A DNA stretch of 64,000 nucleotides from DASVRZ01 sp038230215 (GCA_038230215.1 JBBRNR010000003.1:248001-312000); one strand, 5' to 3'; numbered from the stretch's first letter, positions 40,476 through 50,079 are shown. Made by a program: numbers and translations. The notes: generated by a model not told the origin, from the sequence alone.

Positions 40476-40970
40476 CTATGGCAGTGCCGTTATGATGAGT
40501 TCCTGCATCCAGCCGTAGATCGTGATTTGATAAAGCACGAGCTCGCGCAGCGACTTGAGCTGGGGCGGAAAACGCTCGCCCAGCTCCTCGTCGCTGAAGG
40601 CATAACGCGAAGCCAGAACGAGTCGGGCCTGATTCAGTGCGCTCAACCAGGCATCGGCGTGCTCCAGGGGAATCTGCAGGCGAAACGGGAAATCGTCATC
40701 GACATCCGTCTCGCAGAGATTCTCCGCCAGATCGTGCTCCACCTGAGACACGGCGGAGCGAAACTGTGTTCTCAGTTCCGGAACGACAAGTTCCTGCCAG
40801 TCGGCAGCGAGTTCCGCGTTATCCTTCGTGGGTGAGGAAAAAAGCCGATCTTTCGCCAGCGTATTGTCATCCGCGTCCGCCGCTTGGGGAATCTGGCGGA
40901 TTAACTCGGCCAGAAAGGGATCGATCCCGACAAATTCCGCGTATTGGCTGCCATGTCGATAGAACTTCAT
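40476..40970 (-). CDS. DUF2017-family protein, ClpS neighbour
   Basis: A 164-aa helical protein. It starts with the DUF2017-like MKFYRHGSQYAEFVGIDPFL followed by LAELIRQIPQ and has an AWLSALNQARLVLASRY helix near residue 115, the pattern of DUF2017 proteins. In actinobacteria DUF2017 genes sit directly after clpS, and here the order is the same: clpS stops 5 bp upstream. This suggests a link to N-degron proteolysis, though no function is established. The ATG is at 40968-40970. The C-terminus is hydrophobic (ITIYGWMQELIITALP). Confidence 0.8.
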   Translation of the reverse strand: MKFYRHGSQYAEFVGIDPFLAELIRQIPQAADADDNTLAKDRLFSSPTKDNAELAADWQELVVPELRTQFRSAVSQVEHDLAENLCETDVDDDFPFRLQIPLEHADAWLSALNQARLVLASRYAFSDEELGERFPPQLKSLRELVLYQITIYGWMQELIITALP

Positions 40971-40975
40971 CGTGT

Positions 40976-41254
40976 CTAATCCTTCTCAATCGTCGCCAGC
41001 AGGAGAAACCCGTGGAGCTGCTGCACGATCATTTCCGCCTTCTCGCGCCCACCCGTCCAGACCACCGAGCGGCCCGCCTTGTGCACCTCCATCATGTGCT
41101 TCTCGGCACGTTTCCGATCAAACCCCAGCACGCGTTGGAAAACCATCGTCACATAGCTCATCAGATTCACTGGATCGTTGTGCACCACCACATTCCAAGG
41201 CCGTTCAACCGACTCCTCTGTGCGCGTTTTTTCCTGGGTGAGCGTCTCAGCCAT
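40976..41254 (-). CDS. clpS: ATP-dependent Clp protease adaptor ClpS
   Basis: A 92-aa adaptor that hands N-degron substrates to ClpA/ClpC. The family core is clear: PWNVVVHNDPVNLMSYVTMV with the Asn-Asp of the N-degron pocket, FQRVLGFDRKRAEKHMMEVH with the pocket His, and GRSVVWTGGREKAEMIVQQL. The N-terminal 18 residues are flexible. It overlaps the stop of the upstream hypothetical gene by 8 bp and is followed by the DUF2017 gene. The Clp ATPase and ClpP genes are not in the window. Confidence 0.95.
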   Translation of the reverse strand: MAETLTQEKTRTEESVERPWNVVVHNDPVNLMSYVTMVFQRVLGFDRKRAEKHMMEVHKAGRSVVWTGGREKAEMIVQQLHGFLLLATIEKD

Positions 41255-41864
41255 GCAACCTTCCTAAAATCGTCCCATTTCCCCGATGCGAAACCATTTT
41301 TCTCTGCAAAAATCCGCCGATTACCTCAGCCGCATCCGCCAGCTTTTCCTGCACATGTCCGTCGTGCCAGTCGGGGGCGCCACAGCGGAGTTCCATATAA
41401 ATGTAAGCCAGCGCGGCGGCCCGCTGACCAATCGCAAATACGCCGCAGCGCGCCCCGAAGACCGTCGCCAGATGCGCCACCGTCCCGCCCTCGTCAGCCG
41501 TCTGTCGCATTCGCGAAAGACATTTCACACCTGCCGGCACGCCCTCGCGCAGGAGCAGGCGCCCGGCGCGTCCGCTGCCATTGCGAAGCAACTCGGATGC
41601 GTTTCGTAAAATCCGCCCGTCGCACTCGATCAGCTCACGGCCTTTTTCATCGCCACCCAGAATCACCGCCTCCAGCAGGCCGGGCAGAATTTCCTGTTGA
41701 AAAATCCCATGCAGCCAGACGGAAAACCGGTCGTCCAGCGAACGAAACCCCGGGTAATACGTCACTGCCGACATGGCGATCAAAGCCGGGTTCGCCACCC
41801 GCACCACGCGCTGGCATTCCTCCACCATGCTGAGGAAGGAACGTTCTGGCGCCAGCGTTTTCAT
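41247..41864 (-). CDS. Hypothetical protein upstream of clpS (205 aa)
   Basis: Not recognised. The protein is helical with RSFLSMVEECQRVVRVANPA near the start, VWLHGIFQQEILPGLLEAVI in the middle and RTAAALAYIYMELRCG-like helices later (read as QRAAALAYIYMELRCGAPDW). It has scattered Cys residues but no metal motif. No signal peptide. The ATG at 41864 is used, with 41906 as an alternative. The 8-bp overlap with clpS implies translational coupling, so it may share the proteolysis-related role of the clpS-DUF2017 pair. Confidence 0.7.
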   Translation of the reverse strand: MKTLAPERSFLSMVEECQRVVRVANPALIAMSAVTYYPGFRSLDDRFSVWLHGIFQQEILPGLLEAVILGGDEKGRELIECDGRILRNASELLRNGSGRAGRLLLREGVPAGVKCLSRMRQTADEGGTVAHLATVFGARCGVFAIGQRAAALAYIYMELRCGAPDWHDGHVQEKLADAAEVIGGFLQRKMVSHRGNGTILGRLHG

Positions 41865-41971
41865 GGCTGGGACGTTACCATGCCGGGTCCGGTTTTCAAA
41901 TTCCATGGCGCCCAGTAAGCGTGCTGAGACCGCGGGGACGACACGCCATTTTTGTGCTAGTCTCGACGCCG

Positions 41972-42817
41972 ATGCGAATCTCACGACGCGCTTTTTTCAG
42001 GACCACACTCGGGGCAGCCATCGGCGCAGGAATCGTTTACCCGGCGCTGGCCGAACCGTGGCGCGTGGCCGTGGAAAAAATCAACATCCGCCTGCACGGG
42101 CTCCCGGCGTCGTTTGAAGGCTTCAAAATCATCCAGCTCAGCGACCTGCATTACCGTCCCTACACTACGCTGCGGCAGATCGCGCACGTCGTCGATCTCA
42201 CCAATGCCCTGAAACCCGACCTGGTCGTTATCACTGGCGACTTTATTAGCCTGGGACACGACCACATTAACGAGCTCACGCCCATTCTTATGAAGCTCGA
42301 GGCACGCCACGGCGTCACCGGCGTTCTTGGCAATCATGATCAGAGTTCCGGAGCGGGCGCCATCACCGCCGCGCTCCGCCAGTCGGCAATGGAAATGCTC
42401 CGCAACCAAGGTCGCGAACTCACCCATGAAGGCTCCAGCATTTATCTCGCCGGGGTGGATTCCATCTGTGGAGGGGGCGGCGCGTATCCGCATCTGAACA
42501 ACGCCCTCGCGGGTCGCGCCCCAGGCCAGACTACCATTCTCCTCGCCCATGAGCCCGACTTTGCAGACCGCCTTCCCGTTTCCGCCGGCATCTCACTACA
42601 GCTCTCCGGACATTCGCACGGCGGTCAAATCTGCCTGCCGCTGCTCGGCGCGCTCGTCCTGCCGGACTGGGGCAAAAAATACTGGAAAGGCCTCCGCAAA
42701 GTAAACCAGACCCAGCTCTACACGAATCGTGGCATCGGAACCATCGGCTTACCCATGCGAATAGGCAGCCTGCCGGAAATCACGGAGATTACCCTCGGCT
42801 TGCCGACCCCAACCTAA
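41972..42817 (+). CDS. Metallophosphoesterase with twin-arginine signal
   Basis: A 281-aa calcineurin-like phosphoesterase. The N-terminus (RISRRAFFRTTLGAAIGAGI) is a Tat-type signal, so the folded protein is probably exported to the periplasm. Metal-binding blocks of the YkuE-like family are complete: IIQLSDLHY (DxH), VVITGDFIS (GDxxx), VLGNHDQS (GNHD), LLAHEPDF and LSGHSHGGQICLP (GHxHGGQ). Relatives of this type include YaeI/YkuE-like enzymes acting on lipid phosphates such as UDP-diacylglucosamine. The exact substrate is unknown. The ATG is at 41972; uvrC follows after 1 bp. Confidence 0.9.
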   Translation: MRISRRAFFRTTLGAAIGAGIVYPALAEPWRVAVEKINIRLHGLPASFEGFKIIQLSDLHYRPYTTLRQIAHVVDLTNALKPDLVVITGDFISLGHDHINELTPILMKLEARHGVTGVLGNHDQSSGAGAITAALRQSAMEMLRNQGRELTHEGSSIYLAGVDSICGGGGAYPHLNNALAGRAPGQTTILLAHEPDFADRLPVSAGISLQLSGHSHGGQICLPLLGALVLPDWGKKYWKGLRKVNQTQLYTNRGIGTIGLPMRIGSLPEITEITLGLPTPT

Positions 42818-42818
42818 C

Positions 42819-44468
42819 ATGGCTGAAATCCTCCGCGAACGCCCCGACCTCAATAAAAAACTCCACGACGTGCCGCACCGGCCCGGCGTCTATTTAATGC
42901 GCGACCGGCTCAATCGCGTGATCTACGTGGGTAAGGCCAAGGACCTGCGGAAACGCGTCGGGCAGTACTTCATGCCGTCGCGCAAGATGACCGCCGATGC
43001 GAAGACGCGGGCCTTGTTAGACACTGTGTGGGACTTCGAAGTGCACACTGTGAAAAGCGAGCCCGAGTCGCTTTTGTTGGAAGGCAAACTGATCAAGGAA
43101 TACCGTCCGAAATACAATGTTAGTTTTCGCGACGACAAACACTTTCTCCTGGTCAAGGTGGACATCACCGAGGAGTGGCCGCGCTTCCGTTTATCCCGTC
43201 AAAAAAAGGACGACAACGCGCGCTACTACGGTCCATTTGCCCATGCTGGAGCACTACGGCAGACGCTGGCCTTCATGCGAAAAAAATTTGGCGTGCTAAC
43301 ATTTGGACGCGGCACGCCGACCGAGCGAGAGCTGAAGTCCTCGACCTACCAGGTTCCAATGAAACTCGCTGATATTTCCGCCGCGGAATACCGCGAACGC
43401 GTCGAGCAGGCCTGCGATTTCTTTACCGGGCAATCCAAGGAATTGCTCGCGCCGCTCGTCGAGGAAATGGAGAAGGCCGCCGCCAAACTCGATTTCGAGC
43501 GTGCGGCGGAACTCCGCAACATGCTCGACGATCTGCGCCGCACCACCGCCCCGATGCGCCGCTTCACGCGCCATTCGCTTCCAACTCAAATCAACCCGCA
43601 GGACGATTTGTTAGTCCTGAAGGATGCGCTGCAACTCGACCGTGCGCCGATGGTCATGGAGTGCTTCGACATTTCTAACATCTCCACCACGCATGTCGTC
43701 GCCAGCATGGTTAGTTTTCGTAACGGAGTTCCCGACAAATCCAACTATCGCCGGTATCGCATCAAAACGGTGCAGGGCCAGAACGATTTCGCGAGCATGG
43801 CCGAGGTGGTTAGGAGACGGTATTCGCGCGTGTTGTTAGAAGGAAGAGAGAAACTGGAAACCAGAAACCTGAAACCTGAAAAGGAAAATGCCGACGCTCT
43901 CGTCGATTATTCAGGCGAATACACCCAAGAATCTCCGATGGATTCGATGGAGCGACTCCAGCATACTCAGGGTTCAGGTTTCCAACTTCAGGTTTCTCCC
44001 GTCCGCCTGCCCGACCTCATTATCGTCGATGGCGGACGCGGCCAGCTCAGCTCAGCTTGCAAGGAACTCCAGCGCCTCGGTTTGCACGAGCTGCCCATTA
44101 TCGGGCTCGCCAAGGAACATGAGGAAATCTGGCGTCCGTCGCGTCCCCTGCCCCTTCAACTCCCACACGACTCAGGTGCGATCCGACTCTTGCAACGCAT
44201 CCGCGACGAAGCGCACCGCTTTGCCAACGGCTACCATCAGCTTCTCATGAAACGCCGCATCGGCGAAAGCATTCTCGACGATTGCCCCGGCATCAGCCAG
44301 AACCGGAAAAATCTTTTGCTCCAGCATTTCGGCTCGGTGAAACGCCTCCGCAAAGCCAGTGTCGAGCAAATCTCGGCCATCGAAGGTATCGGACCGCGAC
44401 TCGCCGAAAACCTGGTCGCCTTCCTCAAGCGCCGCGAAAATCTGCCCGTCGGCCAGCCCGGTTTCTAG
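42819..44468 (+). CDS. uvrC: Excinuclease ABC subunit C, with in-frame insertion
   Basis: Makes both incisions in nucleotide excision repair. In order: GIY-YIG nuclease (GVYLMRDRLNRVIYVGKAKD, residues 24-43), a UVR segment (LDFERAAELRNMLDDLR near residue 230), an RNase H-like nuclease (MECFDISNISTTHVVASMVS; IIVDGGRGQLSSACKELQRL) and C-terminal helix-hairpin-helix repeats. Between RRRYSRVL and LPDLIIVDGG lies an insertion of about 45 residues absent from ordinary UvrC. It is encoded by a segment bordered by inverted AGAAACCTGAA-type repeats (43845-43998). The reading frame stays open. At 549 aa the protein is somewhat shorter than the usual 600. Confidence 0.95.
   Translation: MAEILRERPDLNKKLHDVPHRPGVYLMRDRLNRVIYVGKAKDLRKRVGQYFMPSRKMTADAKTRALLDTVWDFEVHTVKSEPESLLLEGKLIKEYRPKYNVSFRDDKHFLLVKVDITEEWPRFRLSRQKKDDNARYYGPFAHAGALRQTLAFMRKKFGVLTFGRGTPTERELKSSTYQVPMKLADISAAEYRERVEQACDFFTGQSKELLAPLVEEMEKAAAKLDFERAAELRNMLDDLRRTTAPMRRFTRHSLPTQINPQDDLLVLKDALQLDRAPMVMECFDISNISTTHVVASMVSFRNGVPDKSNYRRYRIKTVQGQNDFASMAEVVRRRYSRVLLEGREKLETRNLKPEKENADALVDYSGEYTQESPMDSMERLQHTQGSGFQLQVSPVRLPDLIIVDGGRGQLSSACKELQRLGLHELPIIGLAKEHEEIWRPSRPLPLQLPHDSGAIRLLQRIRDEAHRFANGYHQLLMKRRIGESILDDCPGISQNRKNLLLQHFGSVKRLRKASVEQISAIEGIGPRLAENLVAFLKRRENLPVGQPGF
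43845..43998. repeat. Inverted-repeat element inserted in frame in uvrC
   Basis: The left arm contains AGAAACCTGAAACCTGAA (43863-43880). The right arm contains TTCAGGTTTCCAACTTCAGG (43973-43992) followed by TTTCTC, the reverse complement of the same phrase with a 2-nt longer spacing. The element adds about 150 bp without breaking the frame. Confidence 0.65.
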
Positions 44469-44482
44469 CCACGAACCTGCAC

Positions 44483-45625
<1,143 letters not shown>

Positions 45626-45706
45626 GAAAGCTCTACAGTCCCACACGCAGCCTTGGTTAGAAAAAATCCATCCAGTTTTTTTTCGATTGCGAATCATTAG
45701 CTACTT

Positions 45707-46198
45707 ATGGAACTCAACACACTCAAAGATCTCTACATTGTAGAACTCAAAGACCTCTACAGCGCCGAAAAACAAATCATCAAGGCACTGCCAAAAATGG
45801 TGAAGGCGGCTTCTAACGAACAACTGGCAGCTGGCTTCAAGCAACATCTCGAAGAAACTAAAGTCCACGCCGAGCGTCTCGAAAAACTTCTTTCCGACTT
45901 GGGACAAACTACGCGCGGCCCGAAATGCAAAGGCATGGAAGGTGTCCTCAAGGAAGGCGATGAAATGATTGAGGAAGAGGCGGATGAAGAAGTGCGCGAC
46001 GCGGGCCTGATCGCCGCCGCCCAGCGCGTCGAACATTACGAGATGGCCGGCTACGGCTGCGCCCGCACCTATGCGGAATTGCTCGGTGAAAAGAGTGGCT
46101 CGAAAGTGCTGCAGCAAACCCTGGACGAGGAAGGTGCCACGGATAAAAAGCTCTCCCAGCTCGCCACCACGACGATCAATGTGGCCGCATTGAAATAA
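45707..46198 (+). CDS. Ferritin-like DUF892 (YciE/YciF) protein
   Basis: A 163-aa four-helix protein. It starts TLKDLYIVELKDLYSAEKQI, typical of DUF892, with the di-iron candidate residues in YSAEKQI, LEETKVHAERLEKLL and QRVEHYEMAGYGCARTYAEL. Related YciE/YciF proteins are stress-induced and ferritin-like. Iron storage or another oxidative-stress role is possible. An upstream AT-rich stretch (45626-45706) probably contains its promoter. A terminator follows at 46226-46262. Confidence 0.92.
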   Translation: MELNTLKDLYIVELKDLYSAEKQIIKALPKMVKAASNEQLAAGFKQHLEETKVHAERLEKLLSDLGQTTRGPKCKGMEGVLKEGDEMIEEEADEEVRDAGLIAAAQRVEHYEMAGYGCARTYAELLGEKSGSKVLQQTLDEEGATDKKLSQLATTTINVAALK

Positions 46199-46225
46199 CT
46201 CCACCACCTAATATCGATTCCGCAG

Positions 46226-46262
46226 TGCCCGCCATGGTTAACGCCATAGCGGGCATTGCTTT
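46226..46262 (+). terminator. Hairpin terminator after the DUF892 gene
   Basis: TGCCCGCCATGG pairs with CCATAGCGGGCA (46244-46255, one mismatch) around a 6-nt loop, followed by TTGCTTTTG. Confidence 0.7.
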
Positions 46263-46398
46263 TGCGCGATTCCCGCTAACTGCCGCTGGCTTGCGCTTTA
46301 CCTTGATTTAGTCGCGGAAAAGCGCCCATAAAAATGGAACTCCGCCCGAGTTTGAATGTGGTTGAGTTTGAGCGAAGTTAGGCCAGTTTTCCCGAGCC

Positions 46399-47382
46399 AT
46401 GACCGATTCCATTTCCACACCGACCGATGCCCTGGGGCGGCGTGTGGATTATCTGCGCATCTCGGTCACGGACCGCTGCAACGAGCGCTGTCTTTATTGT
46501 TTGCCAGCGGATTTTCACGACTGGCTCCCGCGCGAAAAAGTCCTCACTGTACCGGAAATCGTCGCCGTCGCCGAAGTTGCCGTGCGGCAGGGGGTGCAGC
46601 GTTTCCGGGTGACTGGTGGTGAACCCACGGCACGCAAGGAAATCGTGGAAATCGTCTCCGCGCTTTCCGCGTTGCCTGGCGTCGAGCACGTTAGCATGAC
46701 GACCAATGCGACCCGCCTAAAAGACCTGGCCAAGCCGCTGCGCAAGGCGGGGTTGAGTTCGCTCAACATCAGCCTGGATGCGCTCGACCCGCAGCGTTAT
46801 CGCGAGATTACGGGCGGAAATCTACCCTCGGTGCTCGCCGGGATCGACGCCGCGCTCGACGCCGGGTTCCAAGTGAAGCTGAACACTGTCCTTATTCGCG
46901 GTCGCAACGATGGCGAAATCGCGGGTCTCATCGACTTCGCCGAGGCACGAAACATTCTCATTCGCTTCATCGAACTCATGCCCGTGAGCCTCACCGAAAT
47001 GCTGGACGAATCCAACTTCCTGCCCATCGCCGAGGTGCGGCGGAGTCTGGGCGAATTGATTCCCATCGAGCGCAGTTACGGCGCCGGGCCGGCGAAATAT
47101 TTCCGACTGGCCGGTCGCCAGGCGATTATCGGCTTCATCGGCGCGTTGACCGATCTGCATTTTTGTGAGCGTTGCAATAAAATGCGGCTCACCTGTGAGG
47201 GCCAGCTCCGCCCGTGTCTGGGGAATCACCAGGAGACCGACCTCATGCCCGCGCTGCGCCCGGCGATCGACCGCGCGTGGCTCACCCAGCTTTTCCTCCA
47301 GACCCTCGCCACGAAACCGGCAGAACATTTGTTTCGCGAAAACTACCAGCCGGGCCGCGTGATGACCGCCATCGGCGGCTAA
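46399..47382 (+). CDS. moaA: GTP 3',8-cyclase MoaA
   Basis: Radical-SAM enzyme of the first step of molybdenum-cofactor synthesis. The N-terminal 4Fe-4S site reads DRCNERCLYC (CxxxCxxC, about residues 26-34). GGEPTARKEI follows, and the C-terminal cluster ligands are in HFCERCNKMRLTCEGQLRPC. The protein ends GG, as MoaA needs for activation with SAM binding. Length 327 aa, normal. No other moa genes are adjacent, so it appears to be unlinked. The ATG is at 46399. uraD follows after 14 bp. Confidence 0.95.
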   Translation: MTDSISTPTDALGRRVDYLRISVTDRCNERCLYCLPADFHDWLPREKVLTVPEIVAVAEVAVRQGVQRFRVTGGEPTARKEIVEIVSALSALPGVEHVSMTTNATRLKDLAKPLRKAGLSSLNISLDALDPQRYREITGGNLPSVLAGIDAALDAGFQVKLNTVLIRGRNDGEIAGLIDFAEARNILIRFIELMPVSLTEMLDESNFLPIAEVRRSLGELIPIERSYGAGPAKYFRLAGRQAIIGFIGALTDLHFCERCNKMRLTCEGQLRPCLGNHQETDLMPALRPAIDRAWLTQLFLQTLATKPAEHLFRENYQPGRVMTAIGG

Positions 47383-47396
47383 ACTTCCCTGCACCT

Positions 47397-47897
47397 GTGA
47401 GTTACTCCATCGAAGAGATCAACCAGTTGAGCCACGACGAATTCATCAAGATCATCGGGCCCATTTTTGAGCACTCTCCGTGGATTGCCGAGCGCGGCTG
47501 GGCGGCGCGTCCGTTTGAAAATAAAAAAAACTTGCACACCACGCTCCGGCACATTGTGGAAAACGCCAGCGCCAAAGAGCAAATGAGCCTCATCCGCGCG
47601 CATCCCGATCTGGTGGGCCGCGTGGTGCTAACAGCGGAGTCGCAGGGTGAGCAAACCGCCGGAGGGTTGCTGAATCTAACATCTGAGGACGTGGCGGCAT
47701 TCGACCGCTACAACCACGAATACAAGGCACGCTTCGATTTTCCGTTCGTGATCTGCGCGCGCAAAAACAAGAAAGAGGCCATACTCGCCGCCTTTCCGAA
47801 ACGCCTCCAGAATACGATGGAACTCGAACAAAAAATCGCGCTGAAGGAGATCTTCGAGATCGCCTTGCTGCGCATCAACGACCTAATTTCCCCATGA
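47397..47897 (+). CDS. uraD: OHCU decarboxylase (UraD)
   Basis: 2-oxo-4-hydroxy-4-carboxy-5-ureidoimidazoline decarboxylase, the last step from urate to (S)-allantoin. A 166-aa protein, helical, with EINQLSHDEFIKIIGPIFEH, SPWIAERGWAARPF, LIRAHPDLVGRV (the conserved catalytic His region AHPDLxG), ESQGEQTAGGL and RFDFPFVICARKNKKEAILA. Start GTG at 47397. Upstream codons of the frame overlap moaA. Other urate-degradation genes are not in the window. Confidence 0.93.
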   Translation: MSYSIEEINQLSHDEFIKIIGPIFEHSPWIAERGWAARPFENKKNLHTTLRHIVENASAKEQMSLIRAHPDLVGRVVLTAESQGEQTAGGLLNLTSEDVAAFDRYNHEYKARFDFPFVICARKNKKEAILAAFPKRLQNTMELEQKIALKEIFEIALLRINDLISP

Positions 47898-47957
47898 GCG
47901 CGAAACTCAGCCACTTCCTATCTTTGCGCCTAACCTCGACGATCAGTTCGCTAACAT

Positions 47958-48392
47958 TTATTTCCAAACTAACACCACGAGGCCGGCGAGCACGAGTGAC
48001 GCGCCGATGCCGATTTTCCACGTAAACGCCTCTCCCAGCACGAGGGTGGAAAGGAGCAAAGTGACGACGATGCTGCCCTTGTCCACGAGGGAAACGAAGG
48101 TCACCGTGCCCATCGACATCGCGCGATAATAGCAAACCCAGGAGATGGTCGTTGTGAGTCCGCTGAGGGCGAGCAGGATGAAGGCGCGGCGTCCCGCATG
48201 GGACAGTGCGTGGACGCTTTCGCCCGCACCGTGCCAGACAATAACGTTGATGATGACGAAGAGGAAAACGACACTCGTTCTCACCGCAAGGCCGATGTCG
48301 GAGGGGAGGGTTTTTAATCCGCTTTTCGCCAGTACCGAGGTGAATCCAGCAAAGATGGCGGCGGCAAACGCGTAGATTTTCCAAGTTTCCAT
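47958..48392 (-). CDS. EamA-family half-size transporter
   Basis: A 144-aa membrane protein with five hydrophobic segments, one EamA domain: IYAFAAAIFAGFTSVLAKSG, TSVVFLFVIINVIVW, FILLALSGLTTTISWVCYY, FVSLVDKGSIVVTLLLSTLV, IGASLVLAGLVVLVW. Half-size members are thought to work as dimers in export of metabolites or small molecules. The substrate is unknown. The ATG at 48392 is used (METWKIY). Convergent with uraD. Confidence 0.85.
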   Translation of the reverse strand: METWKIYAFAAAIFAGFTSVLAKSGLKTLPSDIGLAVRTSVVFLFVIINVIVWHGAGESVHALSHAGRRAFILLALSGLTTTISWVCYYRAMSMGTVTFVSLVDKGSIVVTLLLSTLVLGEAFTWKIGIGASLVLAGLVVLVWK

Positions 48393-48559
48393 GCCATAGA
48401 AAATGAGCGCTATGAAACTCGAATGCAACGCGCTGGTTTACTCGCCTGGACACGACAGCTAGTAAAAACTGGCATTGCCAAATAACCGGCGAACGCATTC
48501 GTTCCAATGGCAGGCGACGTGTGATGGACTTGGCTTCCGTCCTGCGCTAACTGTGCTGC

Positions 48560-49204
48560 GTGAAACGTCTCTGCATCCTTCTATTTCTACCCGCGTTTTC
48601 GGCGTTTGCCGGGCTCACTTGGAATAATACGAGCGTGAAGATCGACGCGCAGGCCACGGACAAAACTGTGACTGGTATTTTTCCATTCAAGAACGAGTCG
48701 AAGAAAAGTGTCACCATCACCGAGACGCGCACCTCCTGCGGCTGCACCACGGCGAAGCTCGACAAAAAGACTTACGCGCCCGGTGAATCGGGGCAGATCG
48801 CGGCGCATTTCGACATCGGGAGCCGGGTCGGGCCGCAGCAGAAAACCATCACGTTGACCACGGACGACCCCGGCGAAAAACCAGTCGTTTTAGAGCTGAA
48901 TGTGGATATACCCGACGCCCTGGAAACCTCGGCAGCGTTGCTCGTTTGGAAGGTCGGAGAAAAGACAGACGCACAGATTTTTAGCGTCAAGGCGAAGCCC
49001 GGCTACAAGATCAAGGTCACCGACATTCGCTGCTCCAATGCCTTTTTCACAGCCAAGCTCGACTCGGCGAAGGAGGGCGAAGCCTACAATATTGCTGTAA
49101 CTCCGGTGAAAACAGACGCCAAGACGTTTGGCCTCCTCATCGTCACGACCGATTATCCGCCGGGAAATCCCCGCGTGGTTTATTCGCAGCTCCAAGTGAA
49201 GTGA
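48560..49204 (+). CDS. Exported DUF1573 protein
   Basis: A 214-aa periplasmic protein with a short signal peptide (KRLCILLFLPAFSAFA). The DUF1573 Ig-like domain follows: FPFKNESKKSVTITETRTSC, GCTTAKLDKKTYAPGESGQI, with its paired cysteines in SCGCTT. A second Ig-like domain lies at 110-214. Start GTG at 48560. It overlaps the rhodanese-like gene (GTGA). Such DUF1573-rhodanese-MauE clusters suggest a thiol- or sulfur-linked periplasmic function, not defined further. Confidence 0.85.
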   Translation: MKRLCILLFLPAFSAFAGLTWNNTSVKIDAQATDKTVTGIFPFKNESKKSVTITETRTSCGCTTAKLDKKTYAPGESGQIAAHFDIGSRVGPQQKTITLTTDDPGEKPVVLELNVDIPDALETSAALLVWKVGEKTDAQIFSVKAKPGYKIKVTDIRCSNAFFTAKLDSAKEGEAYNIAVTPVKTDAKTFGLLIVTTDYPPGNPRVVYSQLQVK

Positions 49205-49617
49205 AAAATCATCCCTGGCTGCAGGCACTGGCCATCGTTTTGCTGGCGGCGTTGCCCGCACTGACGGCGGCGTTTTTTCATCCGAAACGGCCCGCCTGGT
49301 CGCGCGAGACGCTGGCGAAAGATGAAGTTACGCTGGCGACGGCACAGGCGACTTCCAATGTGATCTGGCTAGATGCGCGGTCGGAAGCAGCCTATGCGCG
49401 GGAGCACATTCCGGGGGCGGTTTCGCTGAACGAAGATCGCTGGAATCTGCTACCGCTGGCGGTCCAGTTTCAGCCGGATCAGACGTTCGTGGTTTACTGC
49501 GATTCACTGGAGTGCAACGCCAGCCACCAAGTCGCGGCGCGGCTGCGGAAGGAACTCGGCGCGCAAAAAGTCTTTGTTCTGAAAGGAGGTTGGGCGGCAT
49601 GGAAGACGAAAAAATAG
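49201..49617 (+). CDS. Membrane-anchored rhodanese-like protein
   Basis: A 138-aa protein. The N-terminal hydrophobic segment (LQALAIVLLAALPALTAAFF) is a membrane anchor or signal. The rhodanese domain follows: VIWLDARSEAAYAREHIPGA, then the active-site loop VVYCDSLECNAS with Cys, and VFVLKGGWAAWK at the end. Probably handles sulfane sulfur or redox in the periplasm. Start GTG at 49201 overlaps the DUF1573 stop. Its last 19 bases overlap the next gene. Confidence 0.85.
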   Translation: MKNHPWLQALAIVLLAALPALTAAFFHPKRPAWSRETLAKDEVTLATAQATSNVIWLDARSEAAYAREHIPGAVSLNEDRWNLLPLAVQFQPDQTFVVYCDSLECNASHQVAARLRKELGAQKVFVLKGGWAAWKTKK

Positions 49618-50072
49618 GGTCGAGTCGCATGGAGTTGGGAGTGCGCTGGCTCGTCGGCGGACTGTTCATTTTCGCGGGCGTCTTGAAGGCGCTCGACCCG
49701 GCGGAGTTCGCCAACGACATTGCGAATTACCAGCTTCTGCCCTGGACAGGCGCGGTCGTCGGGTCGTTTTATCTGCCGTGGCTGGAGATTTTTGCGGGCG
49801 CCGCGCTGCTCTTCGGCATTTGGAAATCGGGCGCGATTCGCATTCTGCTTTTGCTGATGCTGGCGTTTGTGCAGGCGCTGTTCGCCGCCTGGTTGCGCGG
49901 GTTGAACATTCATTGCGGCTGCTTCGGAAAGGCACTGGCGACCTCGAATTACGCGCTCCTCTTTCTGCGCGACGCGGCTATTCTCGGCAGCCTTCTTTGG
50001 CTGCTCTGGGCGGAATGGAAACGCCGCATCGCCGAGGAAGAAATTGCCGAAAACGAGCCGGGTCCAATATAA
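49599..50072 (+). CDS. MauE/DoxX-like membrane protein
   Basis: A 157-aa integral membrane protein with four hydrophobic segments: VRWLVGGLFIFAGVLKALDP, VGSFYLPWLEIFAGAALLFG, ILLLLMLAFVQALFAAWLRG and FLRDAAILGSLLWLLWA. The paired cysteines IHCGCFGK are typical of the MauE group that helps disulfide formation in methylamine dehydrogenase maturation and related roles. Start ATG at 49599 is strongly supported by AAAGGAGGT at 49583-49591, so translation starts inside the end of the rhodanese gene. Confidence 0.87.
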   Translation: MEDEKIGSSRMELGVRWLVGGLFIFAGVLKALDPAEFANDIANYQLLPWTGAVVGSFYLPWLEIFAGAALLFGIWKSGAIRILLLLMLAFVQALFAAWLRGLNIHCGCFGKALATSNYALLFLRDAAILGSLLWLLWAEWKRRIAEEEIAENEPGPI

Positions 50073-50079
50073 ATCAACG

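Noticed and set aside
40976..41254. A programmed link of clpS with the tRNA-Asp region
   Set aside because: The tRNA lies downstream on the same strand but has its own structure and no repeat of its 3' end was found nearby, so there is no sign of a second integration site.
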